DNA of 64,000 nt. Source: Meconema thalassinum (Eukaryota > Arthropoda > Insecta > Orthoptera > Tettigoniidae). Below are positions 24,224-35,900 of the stretch, piece by piece (positions within the stretch are counted from its first letter, which is position 1; every line of letters begins with the position of its first letter). Below the pieces are notes generated by a model. It made no database searches. It saw only the letters and a program-made list of their open reading frames with translations, and was not told the origin of the DNA. A program made the translations under genes and the position numbers. The DNA is taken from positions 340,478,444 through 340,542,443 of the forward strand of contig OX336389.2 of assembly GCA_946902985.2 (NCBI GenBank), written 5' to 3'.

Positions 24224-24491
24224 AATCTATATCAAACAATGGTAAAGAGATAAAAAGTTGTAGTGTGTAACTATTGTAAAAAAAAAACCTAAATGAATAA
24301 AAATATTGTATGGGTATTGGCTGTTTTTTCTTAATTGCTATCCCCATGTCCCACTATTAATGCAATTGTTAACCATCAACAGTCTCTGACTATGTTCATA
24401 AAGAGAGTGCCTTAAACAATACACTCTGTCTATGGTTTGTGTACCGAGTATCATAATACAGTGTGGCCAAGCAATGTTAAGTCAATAGTTA

Positions 24492-24577
24492 TGTCAGGTA
24501 AGGGATTCGAACCCTTGCTTCCTTGTACAGAAAATTTGATCTTAAGTTAAACACCTTAACCACTCGACCAACCTGAC
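24492..24577 (-). tRNA. tRNA-Leu(UAA)-like gene, right arm
   Basis: Exact reverse-complement copy of 18252-18337. The two tRNAs point toward the centre, opposite to the FLYWCH genes. Confidence 0.8.
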
Positions 24578-24855
24578 AGTTACTAATTTAATTAGTCTTG
24601 TGGACTTGAGTGCTTACAAATCTTTTCCCAGTATACATTGATTAAACCACTTGCTTGTTTTGAAATATAGATTTTGTTTTGTTTTACCATAACATTGCAG
24701 TTATGAGTCTTGTGAACTTGGTGTTTAATATAGGGTTAAAGGCATTTTAAAATAATTTTAGGAAAGCTCTTAGGTATCGTGTCATGGGTTTTAGTAATGC
24801 ATTACTGTTCGTTGACTAACATTTACCGTTACACAACATTATTTTGGTGAGCTTA

Positions 24856-25012
24856 CATGTTGTTGTTTGAGTCTTTAGTCTTTTGACTGGTTTTGCTGCA
24901 GATCTCAATGCCCCCCTGTCCCGAGCTAATCGTTTCATCTCTATATAGCTACCACACCCTACATTCAAGACTATCTGTTTAACATATTCTAACCTTGGTC
25001 TCCCCCTACAAG
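24856..25012 (+). mobile_element. Captured LINE 3' tail, right arm
   Basis: Mirror of 17820-17971. Confidence 0.85.
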
Positions 25013-26140
25013 CTCTTGGGTTCAATTCCTAGCTTTAACACAAAATTTTAAAAGTGGTATGAGGACTAAAACAAGTATACTCAGTCTCGGGTGGTCCAAA
25101 ATAAGTAGGGTTTGATTCACACCTCAACCATACAGCACTATGGGTTTTTTTTTATTTTTTAAAAATAATGATAGCCATTTGTTCATTTTCACATTTCACA
25201 CATTACCATTTGTCAATTTTCCATTTGCATTTCTTTTAAATGTCAGTTTAAAGTTTTTGAATTTCATGATATGGAAACATGGATTTTCCAATTTGTTGTA
25301 TACGCATTTTATTTTTATTTTGTTTATGTCAAAAGTTCATATTTGCGAAACATGATTTTTTCATTTTAAGATTTTGTAAATGGTGTTAAAGTGAGTGCTT
25401 GGCCATTGCGATCGTACAGTCTGTCTATGTGTATGCAAAACATAGAGGTCTACTATTACTACTGCAGGTAAGGCTGTTTCTACACTCTCTCTCTCTCTCT
25501 CTTTCTTTCTGTGTAGTCATACATCCACACAATCATGCCTGTCTTTGAGAACAAACACACAACCACTCTATTTATCCCTAAAAACATCATTGACATGCAC
25601 ACTCATCCCAAAGAACTTTAATTATACATTTAACATTTACCATTACAAATATAAATGGTTTCCACTATTTACAAAAAATTAACTATTTACAATTACAAAA
25701 ATAAATATTTACAAAATACTAAATCAATTAAATCTACTGGTTACAAAAGCCATGTCTCTAATCAATAAAATATAGAAATCACACCTCCTCCTCGTGGTTA
25801 TAACCCCTTGGTAGGCTAATGCGTAGGTCATTTGTCTGCACACATTTGTTATCCATCAAGGCAAAAGTGCATTTTCTCTGTTCCACAAGATACGAATTAT
25901 AGTTGCTGGATTGTATCCTGCACCGTTTATGCGACATAGCTATACCAGTTCATGAAATCGCTAGGTAGATCTCTACATATAGCTCTACATATGGCTTCCT
26001 TACAGCAAGTGCGCGATAGGCAGCATTAACTGTATATCACACCCAGTCCACCTTTGTATTTGTAATCCAAGTAATAATTTGAAAAGAGACGAGTGTAATC
26101 GGTTTAAAACATTATCTCTGCTTCTTTTATATGTTTATGA

Positions 26141-26219
26141 CATGCGTATTAACCTGAAATCAAACCCTAGTCCACTTTAGTGAAAGGCTAACAGCTTAAC
26201 CACTGCGCCACCATGCCCT
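26141..26219 (-). tRNA. tRNA-Glu(UUC)-like relic, right arm
   Basis: Mirror of 16620-16697 with the same defects in the T arm. Confidence 0.4.
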
Positions 26220-26431
26220 TCTTTCTTACTCTGATTCGTTCTAGGAATTAGAGCTTGAAATCGAGTTAAAATCTCTAGTGTAAGTGGCACATGTGCTCGC
26301 CACTGCAGCACAAAATGGTTAGCTGGTAACATTAGACAACCGGAAATGATTGTATTTCTGTTAGCCAAGCATTTCTGTCATCTGCCTACAGTGTGAGCAC
26401 TGTCAGCAAGACAGTTTAGTTTAGAACAAGT

Positions 26432-26435
<4 letters not shown>

Positions 26436-26472
<37 letters not shown>
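26436..26472 (-). repeat. (TG)n microsatellite, expanded in the right arm
   Basis: Pure TG run. The mirror site near 16388 has only a short CA run, so the two arms have diverged in length here. Confidence 0.9.
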
Positions 26473-26475
<3 letters not shown>

Positions 26476-27049
26476 TATTAGCCTCAAGTATTTAACGCTT
26501 GTTGTGTGTAGCGACCATCTTGTCCCAGTAACCACTGAGCAAGTTTTAACAGTCAACCCATAAAAACAGTATAGGTTAGTTGTGTGTGGTTCATGTACTT
26601 GTGTGTGTGCATTAGCATCATACACTAGCTTTACCTTACCCTCTATAGGTAGAGCGTTATCCCTTTCCTTTCTGACATTACCAATGACAACATTCACCCA
26701 CAAGTTTTACACTTAAACCATTGGCTTGTTTTTGATTAAGTTTGGTTCGGTTTGGTTGGGTTTGATTCAACTTGGTTCAGTTTAGTTCAATGTAGTCACC
26801 ATTTTGGATTTTAGCTATCCTCTTTAACCATTCAATTAAAGATTGTCTACTCTTATTTCTTGAATCGATAAATCAGATTTTGTATACACCATTTGTCATT
26901 TATTATCCCATACCTACAACCTATACTCTCTCTGTACTGCAGTTTGATCTGAAAACAAGTTCCAATGGTGAAAGATTTGTCAGTCACCATACATGTAGCC
27001 TACAATAATTCTTTCACTACCTAGCTATGTTTCATCACTCACTGTAAAC

Positions 27050-27600
27050 ATTTCACATGTCCATATCCGATTATTAGTTTATAAAATCTGAGGTCAATGA
27101 CCTTGATGTATTAGGTATTTTTGGGTAAATTCATTAGCCATGGGAAAGGGTTGACCATTCTAATTCCTATGACACCTCACATGTTGATATCCGATTATTA
27201 GTTTTTAAAATCTCAGGTCAATGACCTTGCTGTTTTGGATTTTTGGGGTAAATTCATTGGTCATGGGAAAGGGTTAACCATTCGTAGTCCTATGACACCT
27301 CACTTGACCCTCTCTACTGATAAGTTTATAACATCTTAGGTCAATGACCTTGCTGTTTTGGGTATTTTGAGATAAATTCGTTGGTCATGGAAAAGGGTTG
27401 GCCAACCTGAGTCTTGTGACACCTCACTTGTCCCTCTCTGATTATTAGTTGATAAAATCTTAGGTTAATGACCTTGCTGTTTTTTTGGGTAAATTCATTG
27501 GTCATAGGGAGGGGTTGGCCATTTTAAGTCCTATGACACCTCACTTGACCCTCTGTGATTATTAGTTAGCGAGATATTAACGAAAGTGCAGTTAGGCCCT
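27050..27600 (-). repeat. Tandem units of about 118 bp, right arm
   Basis: Mirror of 15245-15795. Confidence 0.9.
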
Positions 27601-28149
27601 TTTGACAAAAAATGAATAATACATTCAAAAACAGGGCGTCACCCCAAGTCCAACGACCCCTCATACAAGTCCCTAGCTTTCTTAGTTCATAAGATATTAA
27701 AAAGCCGATGACCTATTAGTTTTTGGATATTTGGTTAATTTGTAAAAAAAAAACGTATCTATAAATCATTATTCAAAAAGCCCGCCCTCTTACAAAAACC
27801 CCAATTGTGCATTTGTAAAACAAAAAACAAAAATGATAAATCATAGCGGCATTCAGTTGTATGCATGCACTTTATGTGGAACGAGTTTAATTTCATATTG
27901 GCATACATACCCCCACATGTTGCAATTGAAAAGAGAGATTCTCTAAAAAATTACAATTTCACCCCCTAGTTGGGTAGATTTTACTTTTGGGGTTGAAATA
28001 TGTTGTCCATTGGAAAAGGGGTGTCAGCCCGAGTTCAATGACACCTCATTCGTCAAAATCCGACCATGCGTTCGAGAGATATCGCGCCACCGCCATCTTG
28101 TGAGGTGGGGAGGTGGAAGTGGCTGTAGAACCGATTCATTTCCACTACT

Positions 28150-28155
28150 CAGGTT
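28150..28155. repeat. Target-site duplication of element 1, right copy
   Basis: CAGGTT, identical to 13901-13906. Confidence 0.93.
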
Positions 28156-29583
28156 GTTGCGGCACATCACAAAGGAAGTCTTCAGCAGCTGCTGTTGGAC
28201 GATTTAGGAGATTGGAGAAGTGCTCCTTCCAGCGTTCCAAGATTTCTTGACTATCAGTAAAAGTAGTAGAATTATCAGCGCTTTTCAGTGTGCCTGATGA
28301 TGAGCGAGATGGTCCATATATTTCCTTGAGTACTGCATAGAAGTTCCTTAAGTCTCGAGCATCCGATAGTCTCTGCAGTTCCTGAGCCTTCTGTTGCCAC
28401 CAAGTATTTTTAATCTGCCTTATCTGCGTCTGACATTTACCCTTGAGTTCCAGTAGTTTGTCTCTCTTTGTGTTGGAAGTTGGGTCTTGAAGATGGGCAA
28501 GATAGGCGTTCCTTTTGGCATTGATGAGAGACAGAATTTCTTCATTGTTGTCATCAAACCAGTCTTGTCTTTTCCGCACTATAAAACCAACGGTTTCCTC
28601 AGCTGACTGTGTGATAATCGTCTGTAGTGTGGCCCATTCTTGCTGAATGTCATTCGTTACTGGGTTTTCTGATAACTGGGTGACGATCCTGTTTCCAAAT
28701 TTTTATAGATGGATTCATCCTGAAGTTTGGATGTATTAAACTTCCTTCTTGGCAAATTTTTGATGTTCCTAGGTGGTTTAGGTCTGATGGATATCCTGAG
28801 CTTACATATAAGAAGTTTATGATCTGTCCAACAATCGTCTATATTCCTTGCTGTTCTGGTAATAAGAGTGTCCTTCTTATCACATTGCCGGGTAATAACA
28901 TAGTCAAGAATGTGCCAATGTTTGGAACGAGGATGCATCCACGTGGGTTTGAAGCGGTTAGATAGCTGGAACTGCGTGTCGGTAATGAAAAGTTCGTGTT
29001 CTGCACAAAGACCAAGAAGCAATAGTCCCTGTTTGCCCATCACATGATTCCATAGCCTGTGATCTTTCCCAACTCTGGCACTGAAATCACCGAGGAGGAA
29101 GAGTTTATCTGTAGATGGTACCTTGGAGATGATTTCACTTAGCTGATCATAGAATTGAGCCTTTACTTCATCATCGGAATCTAAGGTAGGAGCATAGGCA
29201 GAGATGAGCGTCATAAAGGAATCTCCTGAGAGTGGTATGCGGAGTGTCATGAGCCTTTCGCTAATTGCATTGGGCGTAAGTTGGTGATAATTTACCAGTT
29301 TGGTCTTCACAGCGAAGCCCACACCATGAATACGACATTCACCCTCGTCCTTTACTTTCCAGAAGATGGTATATCCTGTTCCAGATTCAGTAATCTTGCC
29401 TTCAGAAAATATCCTAGTTTCACTGAGAGCAGTAATGCCAACGTTGAGTCTTGATAACTCATGGGTTACAAGAGCTGACCTTCTCTCAGGTCTAACGTTA
29501 TTGTCCATATCAAGCAAAGTTCTGACGTTCCATGATCCAATAACCAGTTTGTGGTTCTTTACTGTTTTGAGTTTCGACCGCAT
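28156..29583 (-). pseudogene. LINE endonuclease and linker (frameshifted)
   Basis: From the ATG at 29583: 'LVIGSWNVRTLLD' (metal-site Asn), 'GITALSETRIF' (catalytic Glu), 'LISAYAP', 'LFLLGDFSARVGKD' (Asp/Asn pair) and 'CWTDHKLLICKLRI' (the final D-H) form an exonuclease-endonuclease-phosphatase fold that nicks target DNA. The frame is lost near 28700 in an A-rich run. It resumes in the next frame through 28579-28145 ('QDWFDDNNEEILSLINAK'), which leads into the RT frame across the palindrome insertion. Confidence 0.9.
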
Positions 29584-30362
29584 TAGGGGTGACCTGCTGA
29601 GTGCGGTTGCCCAGCTGGACCTATGTTTAGCCCACCTTTTCTAGGGCCTTCCCCATGTGGGTTGGGCAGCGGTGATCCTAAATAGGCCTGCCCAAACACA
29701 GATGCAGGACCGAGTTCCTGAGTAGTCACAGAGGCTCCGGAAGACGACCATCACACATCTGCTGCCAACGTGCAGGTCCGAACTAGGGGCTTCCAATTAC
29801 ACCCATAACCCGCCCCCACCATTCTTATCCCATAGCTGTTGGACTTTGAAAGTAAGTGACGTTCGGAAGAAGTGCCACTGGCGTGAATTTGTTTAGGGTG
29901 GATCTCAGCTTGCCAGGACGAGACCCACTATGATCTCTAAGCCTTATCCTGCGGCTGACACCGAATGAGACATGCAGGACCGAACACAGAGACTGCAACG
30001 AACTGCCGCATACTTAAGTACTACTGAGGTGCGCCTTTACAGCCAGTCCGTCTGGCCTGACCTCTTCCGCCTCTATGACCGTTGGGAGCCATGAGGGTGA
30101 TTGGCTCCTCCTGCGCTCATTTTGCCGTTGGGGCAATATCTGCCCATCATAAATATGGACAATAGTTTGCCCTAATAAACCTGAGCAATAGGCTGCCCCT
30201 TCCACCAACCACACTGTGCCAGAGTTCACCTCTTCCACTGCAGGTACCGTTGAGGACTTACCGTAACCCTGGCAAGGGACCCTAAGAAGGTACTGTCAGC
30301 CGGGCCAGCTGGACCAATGTTTTTTAAAGAGGTGTTACTCCTCTATCACTCCATACTCCCTA
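29584..30362 (-). other. LINE 5' untranslated region
   Basis: GC-rich leader of the split LINE. 'ccagctggacc' occurs at both about 29610 and 30305, suggesting an internal repeat. No separate gene is supported. Confidence 0.6.
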
Positions 30363-30407
30363 CTAGTGCCTATACTATATAAGATACCACTACAGGTCCT
30401 GGTGCAG
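30363..30407 (-). repeat. Inverted partial satellite monomer at the array edge
   Basis: 45 bp that are the reverse complement of half a monomer (one mismatch against the following array), placed head to head with the first forward monomer at 30410. They form a foldback at the left boundary of the satellite. Confidence 0.9.
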
Positions 30408-32663
30408 GTCTAGTGGTATCTTATATAGTATAGGCACTAGCAAGTGGGCCTGTATATCGTACAGTGTGTATAGTACAGTGTTACAGTGGAGCAGCACCAG
30501 GAACTGTAGTGGTATCTTATATAGTATAGGCACTAGCAAGTGTGCCTGTATAACCTACAGTGTGTATAGTACAGTGTTACAGTGGAGCAGCACCAGGAGC
30601 TGTAGTAGTATCTTATATAGTATAGGCACTAGCAAGTGTGCCTGTAAAACCTACAGTGTGTATAGTACAGTGTTACAGTGGAGCAGCACCAGGAGCTGTA
30701 GTGGTATCTTATATAGTATAGGCACTAGCAAGTGTTCCTGTATAACCTACAGTGGGTATAGTACAGTGTTACAGTGGAGCTGCACCAGGAGCTGTAGTGG
30801 TATCTTATATAGTATAGGCACTAGCAAGTGTGCCTGTATATCCTACAGTGTGTATAGTACAGTGTTACAGGGGAGCAGCACCAGGAGCTGTAGTGGTATC
30901 TTATATAGTATAGGCACTAGCAAGTGTGCCTGTATAACCTACAGTGTGTATAGTACAGTGTTACAGTGGAGCAACACCAGGAGCTGTAGTGGTATCTTAT
31001 ATAGTATAGGCACTAGCAAGTGTGCCTGTATATCCTACAGTGTGTATAGTACAGTGTTACAGTGGAGCAGCACCAGGAGCTGTAGTGGTATCTTATATAG
31101 TATAGGCACTAGCAAGTGTGCCTGTATATCCTACAGTGTGTATAGTACAGTGTTACAGTGGAGCAGCACCAGGAGCTGTAGTGGTATCTTATATAGTATA
31201 GGCACTAGCAAGTGTGCCTGTATATCCTACAGTGTGTATAGTACAGTGTTACAGTGGAGCAGCACCAGGAGCTGTAGTGGTATCTTATATAGTATAGGCA
31301 CTAGCAAGTTTGCCTGTATAACCTACAGTGTGTATAGTACAGTGTTACATTGGAGCAGCACCAGGAGCTGTAGTGGTATCTTATATAGTATATGCACTAG
31401 CAAGTGTGCCTGTATAACCTACACTGTGTATAGTACAGTGTTACAGTGGAGAAGCACCAGGAGCTGTAGTGGTATCTTATATAGTATAGGCACTAGCAAG
31501 TGTGCCTGTATAACCTACACTGTGTATAGTACAGTGTTACAGTGGAGCAGCACCAGGAGCTGTAGTGGTATCTTATATAGTATAGGCACTAGCAAGTGTG
31601 CCTGTATATCCTACAGTGTGTATAGTACAGTGTTTCAGTGGAGCAGCACCAGGAGCTGTAGTGGTATCTTATATAGTATAGGCACTAGCAAGTGTGCCTG
31701 TATATCCTACAGTGTGTATAGTACAGTGTTACAGTGGAGCAGCACCAGGAGCTGTAGTGGTATCTTATATAGTATAGGCACTAGCAAGTGTGCCTGTATA
31801 ACCTACAGTGTGTATAGTACAGTGTTACAGTGGAGCAGCACCAGGAGCTGTAGTGGTATCTTATATAGTATAGGCACTAGCAAGTGTGCCTGTATAACCT
31901 ACAGTGTGTATAGTACAGTGTTACAGTGGAGCAGCACCAGGAGCTGTAGTGGTATCTTATATAGTATAGGCACTAGCAAGTGTGCCTGATAACCTACAGT
32001 GTGTATAGTACAGTGTTACAGTGGAGCAGCACCAGGAGCTGTAGTGGTATCTTATATAGTATAGGCACTAGCAAGTGTGCCTGTATATCCTACAGTGTGT
32101 ATAGTACAGTGTTACAGTGGAGCAGCACCAGGAGCTGTAGTGGTATCTTATATAGTATAGGCACTAGCAAGTTTGCCTGTATAACCTACAGTGTGTATAG
32201 TACAGTGTTACAGTGGAGCAGCACCAGGAGCTGTAGTGGTATCAAATATAGTATAGGCACTAGCAAGTGTGCCTGTATAAACTACAGTGTGTATAGTACA
32301 GTGTTACAGTGGAGCAGCACCAGGAGCTGTAGTGGTATCTCACATAGTATAGGCACTAGCAAGTATTCCTGTATAACCTACAGTGGGTATAGTACAGTGT
32401 TACAGTGGAGCTGCACCAGGAGCTGTAGTGGTATCTTATATAGTATAGGCACTAGCAAGTGTGCCTGTATATCCTACAGTGTGTATAGTACAGTGTTACA
32501 GGGGAGCAGCACCAGGAGCTGTAGTGGTATCTTATATAGTATAGGCACTAGCAAGTGTGCCTGTATAACCTACAGTGTGTATAGTACAGTGTTACAGTGG
32601 AGCAACACCAGGAGCTGTAGTGGTATCTTATATAGTATAGGCACTAGCAAGTGTGCCTGTATA
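30408..32663 (+). repeat. 96-bp satellite array, left segment
   Basis: About 23.5 tandem monomers of 96 bp. The monomer contains 'agtggtatcttatatagta', 'ggcactagcaagtgtgcctg' and 'cagtggagcagcaccaggag'. 96 is a multiple of three and one frame lacks stops, so long ORFs appear, but differences between monomers are not codon-biased. A one-base deletion at 31988 shifts the frame and recurs at 37491. Variant monomers recur in the same order in three blocks, showing higher-order structure. Confidence 0.97.
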
Positions 32664-32682
32664 GATAGATAGATAGATAGAT
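32664..32682 (-). repeat. (GATA)n tail of the CR1-like element
   Basis: Microsatellite 3' tail as used by several CR1/Jockey-group LINEs. It merges with the TATA of the satellite monomer. Confidence 0.9.
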
Positions 32683-32974
32683 TTTTATTAATTCCATTTG
32701 ATCAAATACATGCATTCAATACATTTTTGATATAGGACACGTCAGAATTTACATGCATAAAATAAAAGAACTAACAGGTATATATTACTAAGATTATAAC
32801 TATTTATAACTTATTATAATAGCAAATCTTAATAGATACAATCTTATTGCACAACTATTTACACCTCACTCTATTATCATAATATGAAAACTTAATTCTA
32901 TAAATACAACAACATACAGCTAGGTATTAAAATTAAATTAAAAAAGTAAAATATAGTTATAGATTCCATCACTC

Positions 32975-35900
32975 CTATACGCTAAAATATTCAACTACTG
33001 AATAAAAACAATGGCACTGCAGATAAGCTTTCAACATTCTATCAAAGGTTTTTATTTTTGGGGCCAGTTTTATATACTGGGGTAGTTTATTGTATAATTT
33101 AACTCCAGTGTGAAAAGTTCCTTTTTGATATATGCTTGTGTGTGTGTGTGAAATATGAATGTTTTGATTTTGTCTTGTGTTATGCCTATGAACATCATTG
33201 TTTGTTTTAAGAAAAACATCTTTATTCATTAAATTCTTTTTAAAAAACATAATACTTTCAAAGATATATATGCAGGGCAGTGGGAGAATGTTTAAATCTT
33301 TAAACAGAGGTCTACATGATTCTCTCGAGTTTACATTTGCCATAATTCTAATCGCTCTCTTTTGTATCCTAAACGTGCTTAGTACATCTGGCGACATACC
33401 CCAAAATATGATCCCATATCTTAAGTATGAATGGAAATAAGCAAAATAAGTATTTCTTAATGTGTGCATGCTAGTGCAGGTTTTCAAAATACGTAACGCA
33501 AAGCACATCGAGTTCAGTTTAGTATTCAGATATTGTATATGTTTATTCCATTTCAAGTCTTGTTGTATCCATAGTCCTAAAAACTTTGTTTCTGATTTAT
33601 TTTCTATTTGATGACCATTTAATGTTATATTGGGCATCGCAGGATTCCTATTCTGTATAGTGTGGAAATTTAGACATACTGTCTTTTTATAGTTTATTAT
33701 GAGGCGATTATCTTGTGACCATTTGGTTAACTCTCCTGTAACGGAGTCAGCAGACTGCTGTATGACCTGTTTAGTTTCACCTTTTATTACGAGTGTTGTA
33801 TCGTCCGCAAACAAAATTTCCTTATGTGAATGAACGTTCTGTGTTATATCATTGATATATAGAAGAAAGAGTAGTGGGCCCAAAACCGATCCCTGTGGTA
33901 CTCCAAATTCAATAATTCCCTCATTGGACAATGTTTCATTAAGTAATTTGGTTCCATCATCCTTGTGTCTCAAGCTTACTATTTGTTTACGCCTTGTTAA
34001 GTAAGACTCTATCCATTTATTAGCTAGACCTCTAACACCATATTGATTTAGTTTGGTAAGGAGGATTTTATGGTCAACTACATCAAATGCTTTCGATAAA
34101 TCCAAGAATAGGCCAGTTACATGTTCCTTATTGTCAATTAATTTCAGTATACTATTACTACATTCGTAAATTGCTGTCTGTGTAGATTTTTCCGTTCTAA
34201 ATCCATGTTGTGAGTTTGATAATATTTTATTTTTTTCTATGAAACTTATCAGTCTCTTATACATAATTTTTTCCACAATTTTTGCAATACCAGTTGGTAA
34301 GGTAATAGGACGATAGTTATCTAATTCATCTTTTGAACCGTTTTTGTGCACTGGAATTACTTTTGATAACTTCAAAATATCCGGGTAAGTTCCTGAGAGA
34401 ATTGAACTGTTTATTAAGTGCGTAAGTGGATTTATTATATTTTCGGCACATTTCTTTAAAATTGCATCAGGGATGCCATCAATGCCAGCACAGAATTTAT
34501 TTTTTAGCTCTTTTATAACTATTCTTACCTCTTCACTTGTGACATGATTTATAAATAAAGAATCACTGCATATATTTATTTTATTATTAGAATTTAGTGT
34601 ATTTACCTGTGATTTATTTAATAATTTTTGCGGAATTTCCAGAAAATAGTCATTAAAAGTGTTTGCTATTTCCTCTGGATTATTAATCACTTTATTATTT
34701 CTGGTCAGTGTAATGTTCCTTTGTATTTTAGCATATTTTCCAGTTTCTTTCTTTATTACGGACCACATAGCCCTGTTTTTATTAGATGATTGGGAAATAA
34801 AATTATCATTATGCATTTTCTTTGCTAGTCTTATTACCTTATTTAATATGCTAGTGTATTTTTTGTAGTATAAATTGAATTCAGGTGTTGTGTGGTATTG
34901 TTTATATAATTTGTGTAGAAATTTCTTTCTTTGACATGCATTTATAATCCCTGTTGTTATCCAATTGCTAGTTTTGTTATTTTGAACAGTTCTTCGTTTA
35001 AAGGGGAATGCTATTTCAAAATAGTGTTTTAGGGTACTGTTAAATGCATTAAATTTATCATTTACATTTTCTAGTTCATAAATTTCTGACCATGTTTCCT
35101 TATTTAATAAGTCATTGAAATATGTAACATTTGCTTCAGTGAATGACCTGCACTTTGATTTTACTCCATTATCATTATTATTGATTACTTCGGATACTTC
35201 AAAACTCAGTATTTGTCCATGGTGGTCACTAAAACCCGGACAATAGACTTCTATTGAATGGTGATATTTATCTGTATTTATAAAAATTTGATCAGGAGTG
35301 GTTTTACTAAATTTTGTTATTCTTGTTGGTGTATTTACTGTAGGTTTCAGTCCATAGGAAATTAGTAACTGGTTTAATAATTCACAATTTCTATCAAGTT
35401 TTAAGAAATCCACATTTACATCCCCACAAATTATTATATCGAAATTTACTTTGCTCATGTTATTGAGTAACAATTCTAGTTTATCTATAAATAGAGGAAA
35501 CTTTCCTGACGGAGAACGGTATACGCATACAATTATTAACTTAAACTGCTGAATTTTTACGGCAGAGAATTCAAAATCCTGTTCCATAATTAGATAATCA
35601 TAAGCTGTTATCTGTTCATGATCTAAATTATTTCTTAAGAAGATGCAAGTACCACCATGGCTAATATTAGATCTAGAGTATTTACTAGCTTGTATAAACC
35701 CTGGGAATTGAATTAATTCAAGTTGTTCCTCTTTCAGCCAATGTTCTGAAATACATAGTGCTGAGATGTCTTTAAGTTCATTGTTAAGCATTAGATTTAT
35801 GTAATCAATTTTATTATAAAGAGACTGGACATTCTGGTGGTAAATTTTAAATTTGTTACTTTTGCAAGCTTGTGTTGGTGATTTATTTACATTATTATTA

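Larger units (their letters stand above)
13907..28149. mobile_element. Element 1: 14.24-kb giant palindromic (foldback) element
   Basis: The element starts AGTAGTGGAAATGAATCGG and ends with its reverse complement. The left arm (13907-21378) and right arm (21435-28149) are reverse complements almost throughout, separated by a 56-bp loop. Within the terminal 200 bp I count only a few differences. Each arm contains, from outside in: a terminal GC-rich segment, tandem units of about 118 bp, a tRNA-Glu-like relic, a captured LINE tail, a tRNA-Leu(UAA), a FLYWCH-type gene reading outward, a GGTGGCTTATG minisatellite, a family of T/A-rich repeats, TTAGG-like pentamers and a short GGACGGGTCC-type minisatellite next to the loop. 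No transposase, polymerase or integrase is visible, so mobility probably depends on another element. The 6-bp duplication and AG...CT ends resemble Maverick/Polinton, but the content does not. Confidence 0.93.
21435..28149 (-). repeat. Element 1 right arm
   Basis: 6,715 bp, inverted copy of 13907-21378 with the 781-bp deletion described at 27911-27922 and scattered small differences. Confidence 0.93.
28150..30340 (-). mobile_element. LINE, 5' portion (split by the 14-kb palindrome)
   Basis: Holds the 5' untranslated region, the apurinic-type endonuclease and the linker that leads into the reverse transcriptase at 13889. Together with 12098-13906 it makes a LINE of about 4.0 kb, apparently near full length. 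The 5' end is approximate because the DNA runs into the satellite at 30363. Confidence 0.9.

Noticed and set aside
13907..28149. A complete Maverick/Polinton
   Set aside because: Ends and 6-bp duplication are compatible, but there is no DNA polymerase B, retroviral-type integrase, ATPase, protease or capsid gene anywhere in the arms.
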